Part shown: positions 41,132 to 49,738 of the stretch, piece by piece
Layout: each line of letters begins with the position of its first letter
Position numbering within the stretch: position 1 is the stretch's first letter
From: Candidatus Hermodarchaeum yapensis
GTDB taxonomy: Archaea; Asgardarchaeota; Hermodarchaeia; Hermodarchaeales; Hermodarchaeaceae
Direction: 5' to 3'
Length of the DNA stretch: 64,000 nt
Assembly (NCBI GenBank): GCA_016840405.1
Contig: JAEOSK010000004.1
Location: 49,174 to 113,173, forward strand
Notes under the pieces: model-generated
The model's input: the letters and a program-made list of their open reading frames with translations, nothing else
The model's database searches: none
Told to the model about the DNA's origin: nothing
Made by a program: the position numbers and the translations under genes

Positions 41132-41875
41132 ATGTCAAGGATATCTGAACGGTATCAACGGTTTGTTGTGCTACGTGATGTTGGCAAAGAAGGATTGCAA
41201 CGAATCCGAAAATCCAAAGTCGCTGTAATCGGGATTGGTGGATTAGGCAGCATTTCCGCAACAAAACTGGTCACACTAGGTGTTGACCACTTGCGTATTG
41301 TTGATCCCGATGTTGTGGATGCGACAAACCTTCAACGTCAATTTTTGTATCGTGAAAAAGATATTGGCCAGCCAAAGGTTCATCTGGCCGCTCGAAGATT
41401 ACAACCCCTGAATCCCGAGGTTACGATTGACTCTATTGAGGTCCAATTGACCAAAGATACAGTCGATGACCTCGTCAAAGACATGGATGTAATAATTGAT
41501 GGACTGGATCGTTTTGCCCCACGTTATATTCTGAATGATGCCTGTTGCCGATACAACGTCCCTTACATTTTTGCCGGTGCACTTGGAGCCACAGGGAATT
41601 TAACAACGATTCTTCCCGGAAGAACCGCATGCCTAGAATGTATCTATGGTGGAGTTGACGACGCGCAACAACCTACTTGTCACTCGATTGGTGTTTATCC
41701 AACACTCTTAGGTGTGGTGGCGAATATTCAGGTGCATGAAGCGCTCCGGATAGTTTTGGGTCATTCGCCCCGACTTGCAGGCCATCTCTTATTTGTCGAT
41801 CTGAACAGTTTGCGGTTTGATCAGTTTCCAATTGCTCGCCATGAGGATTGTGTGGCATGCAAAAATTGTAAGTAG
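41132..41875 (+). CDS. E1-like adenylyltransferase (ThiF/MoeB/HesA family)
   Basis: VAVIGIGGLGSISATKLVTLGVDHLRIVDPDVVDATNLQRQFLY...DIGQPKVHLAARRLQPLNP; C-terminal CVACKNC. Confidence 0.94.
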   Translation: MSRISERYQRFVVLRDVGKEGLQRIRKSKVAVIGIGGLGSISATKLVTLGVDHLRIVDPDVVDATNLQRQFLYREKDIGQPKVHLAARRLQPLNPEVTIDSIEVQLTKDTVDDLVKDMDVIIDGLDRFAPRYILNDACCRYNVPYIFAGALGATGNLTTILPGRTACLECIYGGVDDAQQPTCHSIGVYPTLLGVVANIQVHEALRIVLGHSPRLAGHLLFVDLNSLRFDQFPIARHEDCVACKNCK

Positions 41876-41887
41876 TCTAGGTGACTG

Positions 41888-43162
41888 CTAGCCGGCCAGG
41901 GTCTTGAGGGCTTCAATAAGGGTGTCAACTTCTTCGATTAAGTTAAAGTAATGGAAACTAGCTCGCACATTTCCAGCGTAGGTATCCCAAATGTTAAGCA
42001 GGCGCATGAGAGGCTGACAACAATGATGTCCAGCCCGGGTTAGTATCTTCCATTGGGAATCTAACGCCAGACTCAAGTCATGAGATGCCCAGCCTTCAAT
42101 GTTGAAACAGACGGCACCCACCTTCCAAGTCATATCTTCTTTGGGTCCATAGATGACAAGGTTTGGAATTTCCCGTAAACCATCGAGTAGGTGTTTGGTT
42201 AATTTGTGTTCATGTTCCACTATTCGCTGGGTTCCTATTCGGTTAAGATATTTGACCGCAGCGCCTAATCCAATAAGTCCGATGATATTGGGTGTTCCGG
42301 GATCCCACCGTCGTGCACGGTGATCGCTGCGAAGCATATAGTCGTTGGCTGTGACATCTGCGATAGCCCCGCCTCCAACTTCTGCAGGTTCCATTCGTCG
42401 GAGGAGTTCATCACGAACATACAGTCCTCCTGTTCCAGGTGGTCCGAGGGGTCCTTTGTGACCAGAAAAGGAGTAGAAGTCACAGCCCAGGGTTTTGACA
42501 TTAACAGGCATGTGACCAGCGCCTTGGGCACCATCAATAAAGACCAGACATTGAGGGTTAGCGGCTTTAATCGCTCGGATAATAGCTGCCACATCGTGTT
42601 TTGTACCCATGGCATTGGATGCATGTTGGAAAGCGACTAACTTGGTGTGTTCATCGACGACCTCAGTGAACATTTCTGGTAATAACCGTCCTTCCTCGGT
42701 GGGTGTAATGCTGTGAAATTGGGCATCGACATGTTTGGCTAGACGCAACCAGGGCAGATAATTTGAATGATGTTCGATAAGCGTGGATACAATTTTACTC
42801 TCAGGGGTCCACTTCACGAGCGGTTGAGCGAATTTGAAACCGGTGCTCCAGCGATTCAGAAATGGATGTTCTAATGAATATGCAACGAAGTTTACAGCTT
42901 GAGTCTGATTCCGTGTGAAAATGAATTCGTCCAGATCACAATGGAGCAACTGTCCTGCGATTTGTTTGCGTGCGTCATCACAAACTTGAGATGCTTTCGC
43001 TGCTATAGAATACGCTCCCCTTTCGATGTTGGCACAATATTCTTCGAAATATTCAATCATTTCATCGATAATCGGGCTAGGGACTGGGGTGGTTGCAGCA
43101 TTATCCAAGTAAACATATTGTTGGGTGATGGAAAGATCTCGTCGCATGTCTTCAGGCATCAT
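41888..43162 (-). CDS. Cysteine desulfurase (SufS/class V aminotransferase)
   Basis: YLDNAATTPVPSPIIDEM...LVFIDGAQGAGHMPVNV...SGHKGPLGPPGTGGLYV...RAGHHCCQPLM. Confidence 0.93.
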   Translation of the reverse strand: MMPEDMRRDLSITQQYVYLDNAATTPVPSPIIDEMIEYFEEYCANIERGAYSIAAKASQVCDDARKQIAGQLLHCDLDEFIFTRNQTQAVNFVAYSLEHPFLNRWSTGFKFAQPLVKWTPESKIVSTLIEHHSNYLPWLRLAKHVDAQFHSITPTEEGRLLPEMFTEVVDEHTKLVAFQHASNAMGTKHDVAAIIRAIKAANPQCLVFIDGAQGAGHMPVNVKTLGCDFYSFSGHKGPLGPPGTGGLYVRDELLRRMEPAEVGGGAIADVTANDYMLRSDHRARRWDPGTPNIIGLIGLGAAVKYLNRIGTQRIVEHEHKLTKHLLDGLREIPNLVIYGPKEDMTWKVGAVCFNIEGWASHDLSLALDSQWKILTRAGHHCCQPLMRLLNIWDTYAGNVRASFHYFNLIEEVDTLIEALKTLAG

Positions 43163-43371
43163 GATTAATCACCAGAAAGTTTTAGACCGTAAGGGCATTG
43201 ACTAAAGAACCTAAAGATATTACCCTTCAAAACCTTCATGCTAATAACAAATTTTCCGAGTATCTCTTCACAATAATCAGAAGTAACCTCGCAAAATTGT
43301 CACGAATTTCATCTCTGTGGAATTGCCATTAGGACGTGGCTAATACTTATATTAATGACATTGACTATGAC

Positions 43372-43384
43372 TTAACGTTGTTAA
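43372..43384. promoter_or_regulatory. Dyad TTAAC-GTT-GTTAA overlapping the expected start site of the HTH gene
   Basis: Perfect dyad about 25 nt downstream of a TATA-like ACTTATATTAA at about 43346-43356. Confidence 0.4.
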
Positions 43385-43419
43385 TTCCCACTAACCCCCA
43401 TTAACGAGGATTCTGAGCT

Positions 43420-43770
43420 ATGGCATTTCCTTGTCAGACCGTTGCTAGAGAAGCGTTGCCTGCTATTAAAGCAGCGTTAGCGAGGGCTCTAGTAAAAGAG
43501 GGAATGACGCAGGTTGAGATTTCCAAACTTCTTGGAACTACAGAGGCGACGATTTCGCATTATATGAAAGGGGAACGGGGAACCGCTGTTGTTTTGGGTC
43601 AACATATCGTAGATGATATCGATCAAGTGGCACACAAAATCAAGGAAGGTAGTTTAACAGAAAAACAAACATCCCAAAAGTTGTGTCAAATCTGTCTAAA
43701 AGCCCGAAACACCTGCGCAGTGTGTGGAGCAGAGACAACCCAAGATTGTAATCATTGCACTCACACGTAA
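43420..43770 (+). CDS. XRE-type HTH regulator with Cys-rich C-terminus
   Basis: MTQVEISKLLGTTEATISHYMKGERG; CQICLKARNTCAVCGAETTQDCNHC. Confidence 0.85.
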   Translation: MAFPCQTVAREALPAIKAALARALVKEGMTQVEISKLLGTTEATISHYMKGERGTAVVLGQHIVDDIDQVAHKIKEGSLTEKQTSQKLCQICLKARNTCAVCGAETTQDCNHCTHT

Positions 43771-43854
43771 CTTGGCTCAGAAGCCGAAATCTTTTGAATA
43801 GCTACTTACAAGTAGTGGAGAATAGAACACACCGGTTAGGGTGAATACTTCACC

Positions 43855-45063
43855 GTGGCATCCATCCCCAATGTCCTTCGTAAAGAAGGCGTCTTTAGCT
43901 TCGTTGTTCTTCTTTTCGTCTGTAGCATAATTTGGGCTATGTTTTTGTCCATTTCGTGGGGTGCACATTTCGCACCGCGTATCGCGTTAGACGATGATAC
44001 GATGCACAAGACGGTTATCTATTACATGTTGAATGGTGAAGATTTCTATACAGCTTGGCGACATGCAGCACAGGCTACTGGAGATTTAGGTGATTTACGT
44101 ATCTATCGGACGCCCCTCATCTTCTATCCAGTCGTATTTCTTACTGGTTGGGCAGGTGCAGGCTTTATTTTTCCGTTAAGTGTACTTTGTGTTTGTGTCG
44201 CTGCATTGAATCTCATCCTTACATTTTGGACTACTCGGACCATTACGGGATCGGGTTGGGCAGGCTTGGCGGCAACGGGTGTTCAATATACCTTCTTTTT
44301 CAACGTCATTCCCTTATTCCAAATCTCCCTCTTTGCAATGCCCTTCCTCATTCTAACCATCTATTGGGCGTGGACTGACCGACCATGGTTGGCAGGAGGG
44401 TTCCTGGCCATGGCATTTCTCATCAAAGAAACCTTTGCCTTTGCTCTCCCTGCGATTGTTATCTTCTTCCTGATGAAACGACAAGGACGACACGCCCTGA
44501 TCATCCTTGGGATTTTCATGGGAGCATTGAGTATCTATTTTCTGCATACAATAATTGCACAACCAGTTTCAGGGCTCGAATTATTATTTGGTGCAAGTCT
44601 TCCAGTTTTCATTTCAAACCTAGCAGGATTTCTCTGGTTTGGTTTTGGAGCCCTATACTACAATGTCTTGGCTCCGGCGACATTTGAGGGCTATTACCCC
44701 TCCAACCCAGTTCCTGTATTTATTCCCTTACCCGTCTTCTATTGCGTGTTGTGTCTTCAGATTATCTTGGTGTGGGGAACCTTCCTATGGTGGACCGTGA
44801 GATATATTCGGACCCGACAAACACCTCCCAAACCCCTTCTGGTAATGGCTCTAATAATGTGGATTGTACCCCTTGTATTTACAGCGACTACTACGGTCTG
44901 GGATTTTCCATTGTTCTGGATGGAGTATGCCATTTGGCGATGGTTTGCCGCCTCCTATGTGGGATTCCAGTTACTCGTTGCATTAAGCTGGACTAATCTA
45001 AAACCTGCGATAAAAAGGACCTTGGCAGGACTTGTATCATCTACTCCCATTTTTTCTTCGTAA
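43855..45063 (+). CDS. Polytopic membrane protein, possibly GT-C-type glycosyltransferase (GTG start)
   Basis: Multi-TM, ...YRTPLIFYPVVFLTGWAGAGFIFPLSV. Confidence 0.6.
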   Translation: MASIPNVLRKEGVFSFVVLLFVCSIIWAMFLSISWGAHFAPRIALDDDTMHKTVIYYMLNGEDFYTAWRHAAQATGDLGDLRIYRTPLIFYPVVFLTGWAGAGFIFPLSVLCVCVAALNLILTFWTTRTITGSGWAGLAATGVQYTFFFNVIPLFQISLFAMPFLILTIYWAWTDRPWLAGGFLAMAFLIKETFAFALPAIVIFFLMKRQGRHALIILGIFMGALSIYFLHTIIAQPVSGLELLFGASLPVFISNLAGFLWFGFGALYYNVLAPATFEGYYPSNPVPVFIPLPVFYCVLCLQIILVWGTFLWWTVRYIRTRQTPPKPLLVMALIMWIVPLVFTATTTVWDFPLFWMEYAIWRWFAASYVGFQLLVALSWTNLKPAIKRTLAGLVSSTPIFSS

Positions 45064-45139
45064 TCGGTTACTCAAAGAAATGCTGAGATGTGCCCTCAAT
45101 TACACAAGCAGTATAAAAAGCAACATACGCCCCATACAA

Positions 45140-45360
45140 GGTTAGTTACCGGCAATCAGAATATTAGACCACCCTTGAGTTAATGCCTCTTGGTGGAGGG
45201 CGGTGTTGTTTATTCGGCACCTGCCCTCCGAACTGTCCGGTAACCGCAGCAGATGCTTGGGAAGCATCCGGGGAGTATTGATGACCCATCTAGACGGATG
45301 GCGAGAAGAAACAGGACCCCCATATTTGGGGAGCAGAGTGGGAGGGGGGATTCATTTTTT
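45140..45360 (+). ncRNA. Candidate novel structured RNA gene
   Basis: TATA box GTATAAAAAGC at about 45111-45121; GTTACCGG (45145-45152) pairs with CCGGTAAC (45237-45244); GGAGGGCGGTG (45195-45205)/CACCTGCCCTCC (45218-45229) with one bulge; GATGCTTgggAAGCATC; CCATCtagacGGATGG; CCCCcatatttGGGG; T6 at 45355-45360. Confidence 0.55.
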
Positions 45361-46341
45361 CATCGGTGGTTTCCGGATTTGCCATATACGGACCAAACCA
45401 TCAGCTGATCCCACTGCCAGCCAACGCCTAGTTGGTGATACCGACACAGTATACACCCCTTTAACAGGTAGTTCATACTGCTTGTGAATCTCACCAGATC
45501 GAATGTCCCACATACGAACACCATAATCGATGGCCGCAGCGACCTTCTTGTTGTCTGAAGTAAAATCGAGGTCACTGGCCCGAGATTCCAAAGATATTGA
45601 AAGATGTTCTTCCCAATCTTTTGTCGACCGAATTTTCAGGGTTTGTTCATAGCCTATTGAGCCTAGCCACTCACCATCTGGGGAAAAAGTCACGGCGGAA
45701 ACTGCAGTTTCGTGTCCTGTTATTTGTCTGATGAACTCACCGGAGGGAAACTCCCAGAGAAAAATATCATCGCCTAATCCCCCAGCCACTAAGAATTTTC
45801 CATCAGGTGAGAATGAAATGGAAGCAATATTCCGTCTCAAATTCGTAAGTGTCAGCTGCTCTGTTCCAGATGTCACATCCCAAATCTTGACATGCCCATC
45901 ATATGAACCAGAAGCAACGTATTCACCAGTCGGCGAAAATGCCACAGTTGCGACAGTCTTCCTATGTCCACTGAGCGTGTGTTCAAGCGTTCCAGAGGGA
46001 TACTGCCAAATCTTTACAGTGGCATCTGTGGATCCCGTTGCCAAGAAGTCACCCTTAGCGGCTATTGCCACTGAATTCACACTGTTCGTATGTCCAAAAA
46101 GTGTGTTGAGTTGGTTCCAATCGTTTACAGACCAAATTTGGGTGAGATTATCCATTCCACATGTGATTAGTACACTATTATCTAGAGAGAAGAGGATATC
46201 AGACACATGGCGAGTATGAGCATCGATAACGATGGGCGGATCCATTTCGAACGACACCTTCTGAATTCTCTTTTTGGCTTGGAGAGAACGAAGATGTCTA
46301 TATTGTAGTGTTAGACAGGTAAAAAGCCTAGCTAGTTGCAA
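45352..46341 (-). CDS. WD40-repeat beta-propeller, about 7 blades
   Basis: Repeated GH...V..V.FSP.G....SGS.D...KIWD units; likely start near 46247 (MDPPIVIDAHTRHVSD). Confidence 0.92.
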   Translation of the reverse strand: MQLARLFTCLTLQYRHLRSLQAKKRIQKVSFEMDPPIVIDAHTRHVSDILFSLDNSVLITCGMDNLTQIWSVNDWNQLNTLFGHTNSVNSVAIAAKGDFLATGSTDATVKIWQYPSGTLEHTLSGHRKTVATVAFSPTGEYVASGSYDGHVKIWDVTSGTEQLTLTNLRRNIASISFSPDGKFLVAGGLGDDIFLWEFPSGEFIRQITGHETAVSAVTFSPDGEWLGSIGYEQTLKIRSTKDWEEHLSISLESRASDLDFTSDNKKVAAAIDYGVRMWDIRSGEIHKQYELPVKGVYTVSVSPTRRWLAVGSADGLVRIWQIRKPPMKK

Positions 46342-46359
46342 ACAAAGAGAACCTTGAAT

Positions 46360-47724
46360 TTAAGGCTCATATCCGAGATTGTGGTATAACTGTTCAACCT
46401 CTTTTTTCCAATCAGGAAATGCAGCCATCGATTCGGGAAAGCTACGGTAAAGGTTCAGCATTTCTGCCATTGCCCTTGAGACTTTCTGGATCCGTCGGAG
46501 TAAGCCAAGTCGTCTTAAACCACGGAGAAATCGCCCCGCCTTATCAGAGGCTGAGAGTTGAATGCCCTCTCCTGCGTTTGCACGAAGTAAATCTTCTGTG
46601 GTGATGATTCGATTGTTGATGACAAATTCGAATTCTTCGTTGCCTACTTCTTGGAGTAATCGTCGCATAAGATCCAATGACGCGATTTTTTGACCATAAT
46701 GATGACGATTATACTCCACGTTGAATCCCCACAGACCTTCAGCAGAGATGTCACCGGCTTCGATCGCATCTTTGATAAATGGGGTGGCAACGTGACCTGC
46801 TTCAATGGCCGAGCCTATCCCGCCTCCATGAATGGGATTAACATGGCACCCACTGTCTCCAACAAAGATGATACCATCAGCAACGTAGCTCCACAATGGT
46901 CGTCGGATGGGAGCAGCTCCGCCACCACCATGGATAACCTTGGCATCTTTGAAAATGGGATTATTTGCGAGGAATTGTTGATAGAGTTCCTTAGGTTTGT
47001 ACCCATGACCACCTTGGGTGCCCAACCCGACATTCGCGATTTTCCCTCCTCTGGGAAAAATCCAGACATAACCCCCAGGGCTATATCGATCGTCCATGAT
47101 TATCCAGCAGCGATCGGTGGGTTCAAAGGGAGCTTGTAATTCCAAAACCTCACGGTAACAAACGGCTTGATCATGGAGCGCAATGGTCCTTTCGATGAGA
47201 CGATGTTTAATGCGGCGACGGAGGCTAGCGGACATCCCACTCGCATCAACAGTAACCTTGGCTCGCGCTTCTTTCATGGTATTGGATGACGTGTCTTTGT
47301 ATTTCACTCCAATAACCCTTCCATTGTCTAAAAGGGGTTCAAGGACGTGGGCATGGTCGCGGATTTCAGCACCGGATTTTTCTGCGTATCCAAGGAGGCG
47401 TTGACCGAAGTAGAGACGGTCCACGGTCCATCCTTGGCAGGGCTCGCCTTCGACAAGTTGGCTCACGGTAACATAATTTTGCATACTAGGAGGGTAGATA
47501 TCGATGCCATTGATGGGCGTCCCAAGTTCTTTCCCTTTGGGATAGGGGATTCCGGCATTCTTGAGATGATGTAAGGCGATGCCTTCGCCACAGACTTTAT
47601 CCCCGACGCGATCCCGAGACATCCGTTCCAGAAGTAAGACATTGAGTCCAAGTTTTGCTGCCTGACTAGCGAGGTGAGCTCCTGCGGGACCTGCACCCAC
47701 AACAATAAGGTCATGTTCGGTCAT
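46360..47724 (-). CDS. Geranylgeranyl reductase family FAD protein
   Basis: DLIVVGAGPAGAHLASQAAKLGLNVLLLERMSRDRVGDKVCGEGI...FVGDSGCHVNPIHGGGIGSAIEAG. Confidence 0.93.
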   Translation of the reverse strand: MTEHDLIVVGAGPAGAHLASQAAKLGLNVLLLERMSRDRVGDKVCGEGIALHHLKNAGIPYPKGKELGTPINGIDIYPPSMQNYVTVSQLVEGEPCQGWTVDRLYFGQRLLGYAEKSGAEIRDHAHVLEPLLDNGRVIGVKYKDTSSNTMKEARAKVTVDASGMSASLRRRIKHRLIERTIALHDQAVCYREVLELQAPFEPTDRCWIIMDDRYSPGGYVWIFPRGGKIANVGLGTQGGHGYKPKELYQQFLANNPIFKDAKVIHGGGGAAPIRRPLWSYVADGIIFVGDSGCHVNPIHGGGIGSAIEAGHVATPFIKDAIEAGDISAEGLWGFNVEYNRHHYGQKIASLDLMRRLLQEVGNEEFEFVINNRIITTEDLLRANAGEGIQLSASDKAGRFLRGLRRLGLLRRIQKVSRAMAEMLNLYRSFPESMAAFPDWKKEVEQLYHNLGYEP

Positions 47725-47774
47725 TTGGATTCCTCTCTGAGATTATGTGTCTTCCTTGAAGTGTTACTTAAAAT

Positions 47775-48512
47775 TTAGTCTGTTCTATGGAGTGGTTGGA
47801 TTTTTAGGCTATCATCACAAGGTACTCGGGAACCAACAGGACAGACACAGGAGCAGCGTGTACACCAGAGCTCAGCACCCGGTGATAGGGGTCGTTTGTG
47901 ATCGGGACTTGTCAAGCACCGTTCTTTGTTGTATTTTCCGCCTTGCAGTGCGTTTACGGGACAAGCTTGAATGCATCGTTCACAGGTAGCGCACCACGGA
48001 TTATCGGTCATCATTCGGCTGGTGGGGAGTGTTTCTGATATGGCAATGGCTCGAAGACGAATACGTGGTCCGAAATCCGGTGTGATGAGGAGGTTGTTTT
48101 TTCCAATAACTCCGAGTCCTGCAAGGACTCCTGCATCTTTTAGATAGATGAACCCGTTGTGTTCTTTTTCCGGTGTCGGTCCATAGGGGAGGACTTTTGC
48201 TTCAATCCGCCGTTTAAACAGGGCAAGGGCTAGTCGGTAACAAACCACTCGGAGAATTTCATCCTCAAATGCTCGACCCGTTGAAAATCGACCTGCACCA
48301 GTTGTGGGCGGGGCATGAAGCCACAAATCAAGGAGTGGGTCTACCATTTGCAGTCCTATTACGATGACCGTTTGGGCAGAGGGGAGAGTATAGGTTGGAC
48401 GATTTTCTGCGGGAAACCGATCAAACTGTTCTATGGAGGCAAATCCTACCAAGTCTGCGCCCCATTTCATGGACATTTGGCGGATTTCTTGTCCTAAGGA
48501 TGCCTGCATACA
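47775..48512 (-). CDS. 4Fe-4S protein, QueG/epoxyqueuosine reductase-like
   Basis: WGADLVGFASIEQF...NPWCATCERCIQACPVNAL...CTRCSCVCPVG; likely start about 48512 (MQASLGQEIRQ). Confidence 0.8.
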   Translation of the reverse strand, partial: CMQASLGQEIRQMSMKWGADLVGFASIEQFDRFPAENRPTYTLPSAQTVIVIGLQMVDPLLDLWLHAPPTTGAGRFSTGRAFEDEILRVVCYRLALALFKRRIEAKVLPYGPTPEKEHNGFIYLKDAGVLAGLGVIGKNNLLITPDFGPRIRLRAIAISETLPTSRMMTDNPWCATCERCIQACPVNALQGGKYNKERCLTSPDHKRPLSPGAELWCTRCSCVCPVGSRVPCDDSLKIQPLHRTD

Positions 48513-48600
48513 TATTCCTCGCTTTTCAGATTGATTATGGTTGTACCCTGAGTTATTGCGTAAGATTCTTTTGGGTAAACAGGAACGTTTCAATCTTAAA

Positions 48601-48623
48601 TATAGAATCTATAGAGACTATAG
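48601..48623. promoter_or_regulatory. Triple CTATA half-site cluster between divergent QueG-like gene and pit
   Basis: TATAGaatCTATAGagaCTATAG. Confidence 0.35.
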
Positions 48624-48680
48624 TCTTAATCATAAAAATGACCCAAAACCGCACTAGGATTCATAGGAGACGCAGAAATC

Positions 48681-49724
48681 GTGTCATTAGAGCTTATCAT
48701 CGCAGTCATTCTCCTCATCGTCTTAGTGTTTATTGTTGCCATGGCCATTGGTGCAAATGATGAAACGATGGCAAGTGTTGTTGGTGCCAAGATTGTAACT
48801 TTGAACGCGGCAATTCTTTTGGGTGCTTTTCTCCAAATCATTGGAGCTCAGCTTCTTGGAGTTGATGTGTCAAAAACCATCGGCTCGGACATGGTGAATA
48901 TCGATTTACCTCTGGAAGTTGTCCTCATTATCGCCATTGCCATGACAATTTGGCTGTTTTTAGTTTCAGTGAGAGGGTATCCAATTTCTACGACCCATAG
49001 TATCGTTGGGTGTGTATTGGGGATTGGGTTGTGGTTAGAGTTTCGTTTAGTGCTGCCAGTTATTAATTGGCTTACGATGCTGGAAATTGTCATCGGATGG
49101 GTTCTCAGCCCGGTTTTTGGACTAGTAATTGCGTTTTGTCTTCAGTACGTGATTAGGAAATTTGTGTATCCTCGGGCGACGGGTTTGGATCGTCTGAAGC
49201 GCATGGAGTGGATTTTTGGAATATTGCTCTTAGTGATGGTTATCATCACTGGACTGAGTCGCGGAGGGAATGATGTGGCAAAAGCAGTGGGGATCTTGGT
49301 GTTAGCATTTCCTGATCCAACAGCGCCACTATTTGGGATTCCATTGATTCGTTGGTTTCTTCTGCTAGGTGGTGGAGGGATGGCAATTGGTTTGTTCCTG
49401 ATTGGGAGGCGAGTAGTGGCTACCGTGGGTCGGGAAGTCACCGAGTTGCGTCCGAGTTCAAGTTTCGCTGCCGAGTCAGGTGTGGCTCTTGTTATGTTAA
49501 TTGGAACACTGGTAGGACTTCCGTTGTCAGGAACACATGTTCTGGTCACTGCAGTGATTGGTGTGGGGTTGGCAAATCAAACACCGATTGGAGGTCCAGC
49601 AGTAAAGAAGATTGCTTGGGCATCGATTTTGACCGTGCCGATTTCTGCAGCAATGTCACTGGGATTATTCTTTCTTTATGCTTGGCTGGCACCGTTGTTT
49701 CCGTTACTATTACCTGTTCCCTAG
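48681..49724 (+). CDS. pit: Inorganic phosphate transporter, PiT family
   Basis: AMAIGANDETMASVVGAK...YPISTTHSIVG...GLSRGGNDVAKAVG...LSGTHVLVTAVIGVG. Confidence 0.92.
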   Translation: MSLELIIAVILLIVLVFIVAMAIGANDETMASVVGAKIVTLNAAILLGAFLQIIGAQLLGVDVSKTIGSDMVNIDLPLEVVLIIAIAMTIWLFLVSVRGYPISTTHSIVGCVLGIGLWLEFRLVLPVINWLTMLEIVIGWVLSPVFGLVIAFCLQYVIRKFVYPRATGLDRLKRMEWIFGILLLVMVIITGLSRGGNDVAKAVGILVLAFPDPTAPLFGIPLIRWFLLLGGGGMAIGLFLIGRRVVATVGREVTELRPSSSFAAESGVALVMLIGTLVGLPLSGTHVLVTAVIGVGLANQTPIGGPAVKKIAWASILTVPISAAMSLGLFFLYAWLAPLFPLLLPVP

Positions 49725-49738
49725 TCCCAATGCTAGGT

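Noticed and set aside
41132-41875. A complete archaeal ubiquitin-like conjugation cluster around the E1-like gene
   Set aside because: No ubiquitin-like protein, E2, RING or JAMM protease is recognisable nearby; the neighbours fit sulfur transfer better.
45140-45360. SRP RNA assignment for the structured region
   Set aside because: Only CAGGACC...GGGGAGCAG resembles domain IV; there is no GNRA loop, no matching lower stem and too little sequence 3' of it for the archaeal SRP helices.
45140-45360. RNase P RNA assignment for the structured region
   Set aside because: I could not find the conserved GAGGAAA..UCC or ACAGAA elements.
49142-49549. Antisense ORF 49142..49549 and similar long antisense ORFs (30807..31280, 45731..46219, 46690..47139, 51968..52612, 54876..55235)
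   Set aside because: They lie opposite clearly recognisable genes and have low-complexity or unrecognisable translations; best explained as shadow ORFs.
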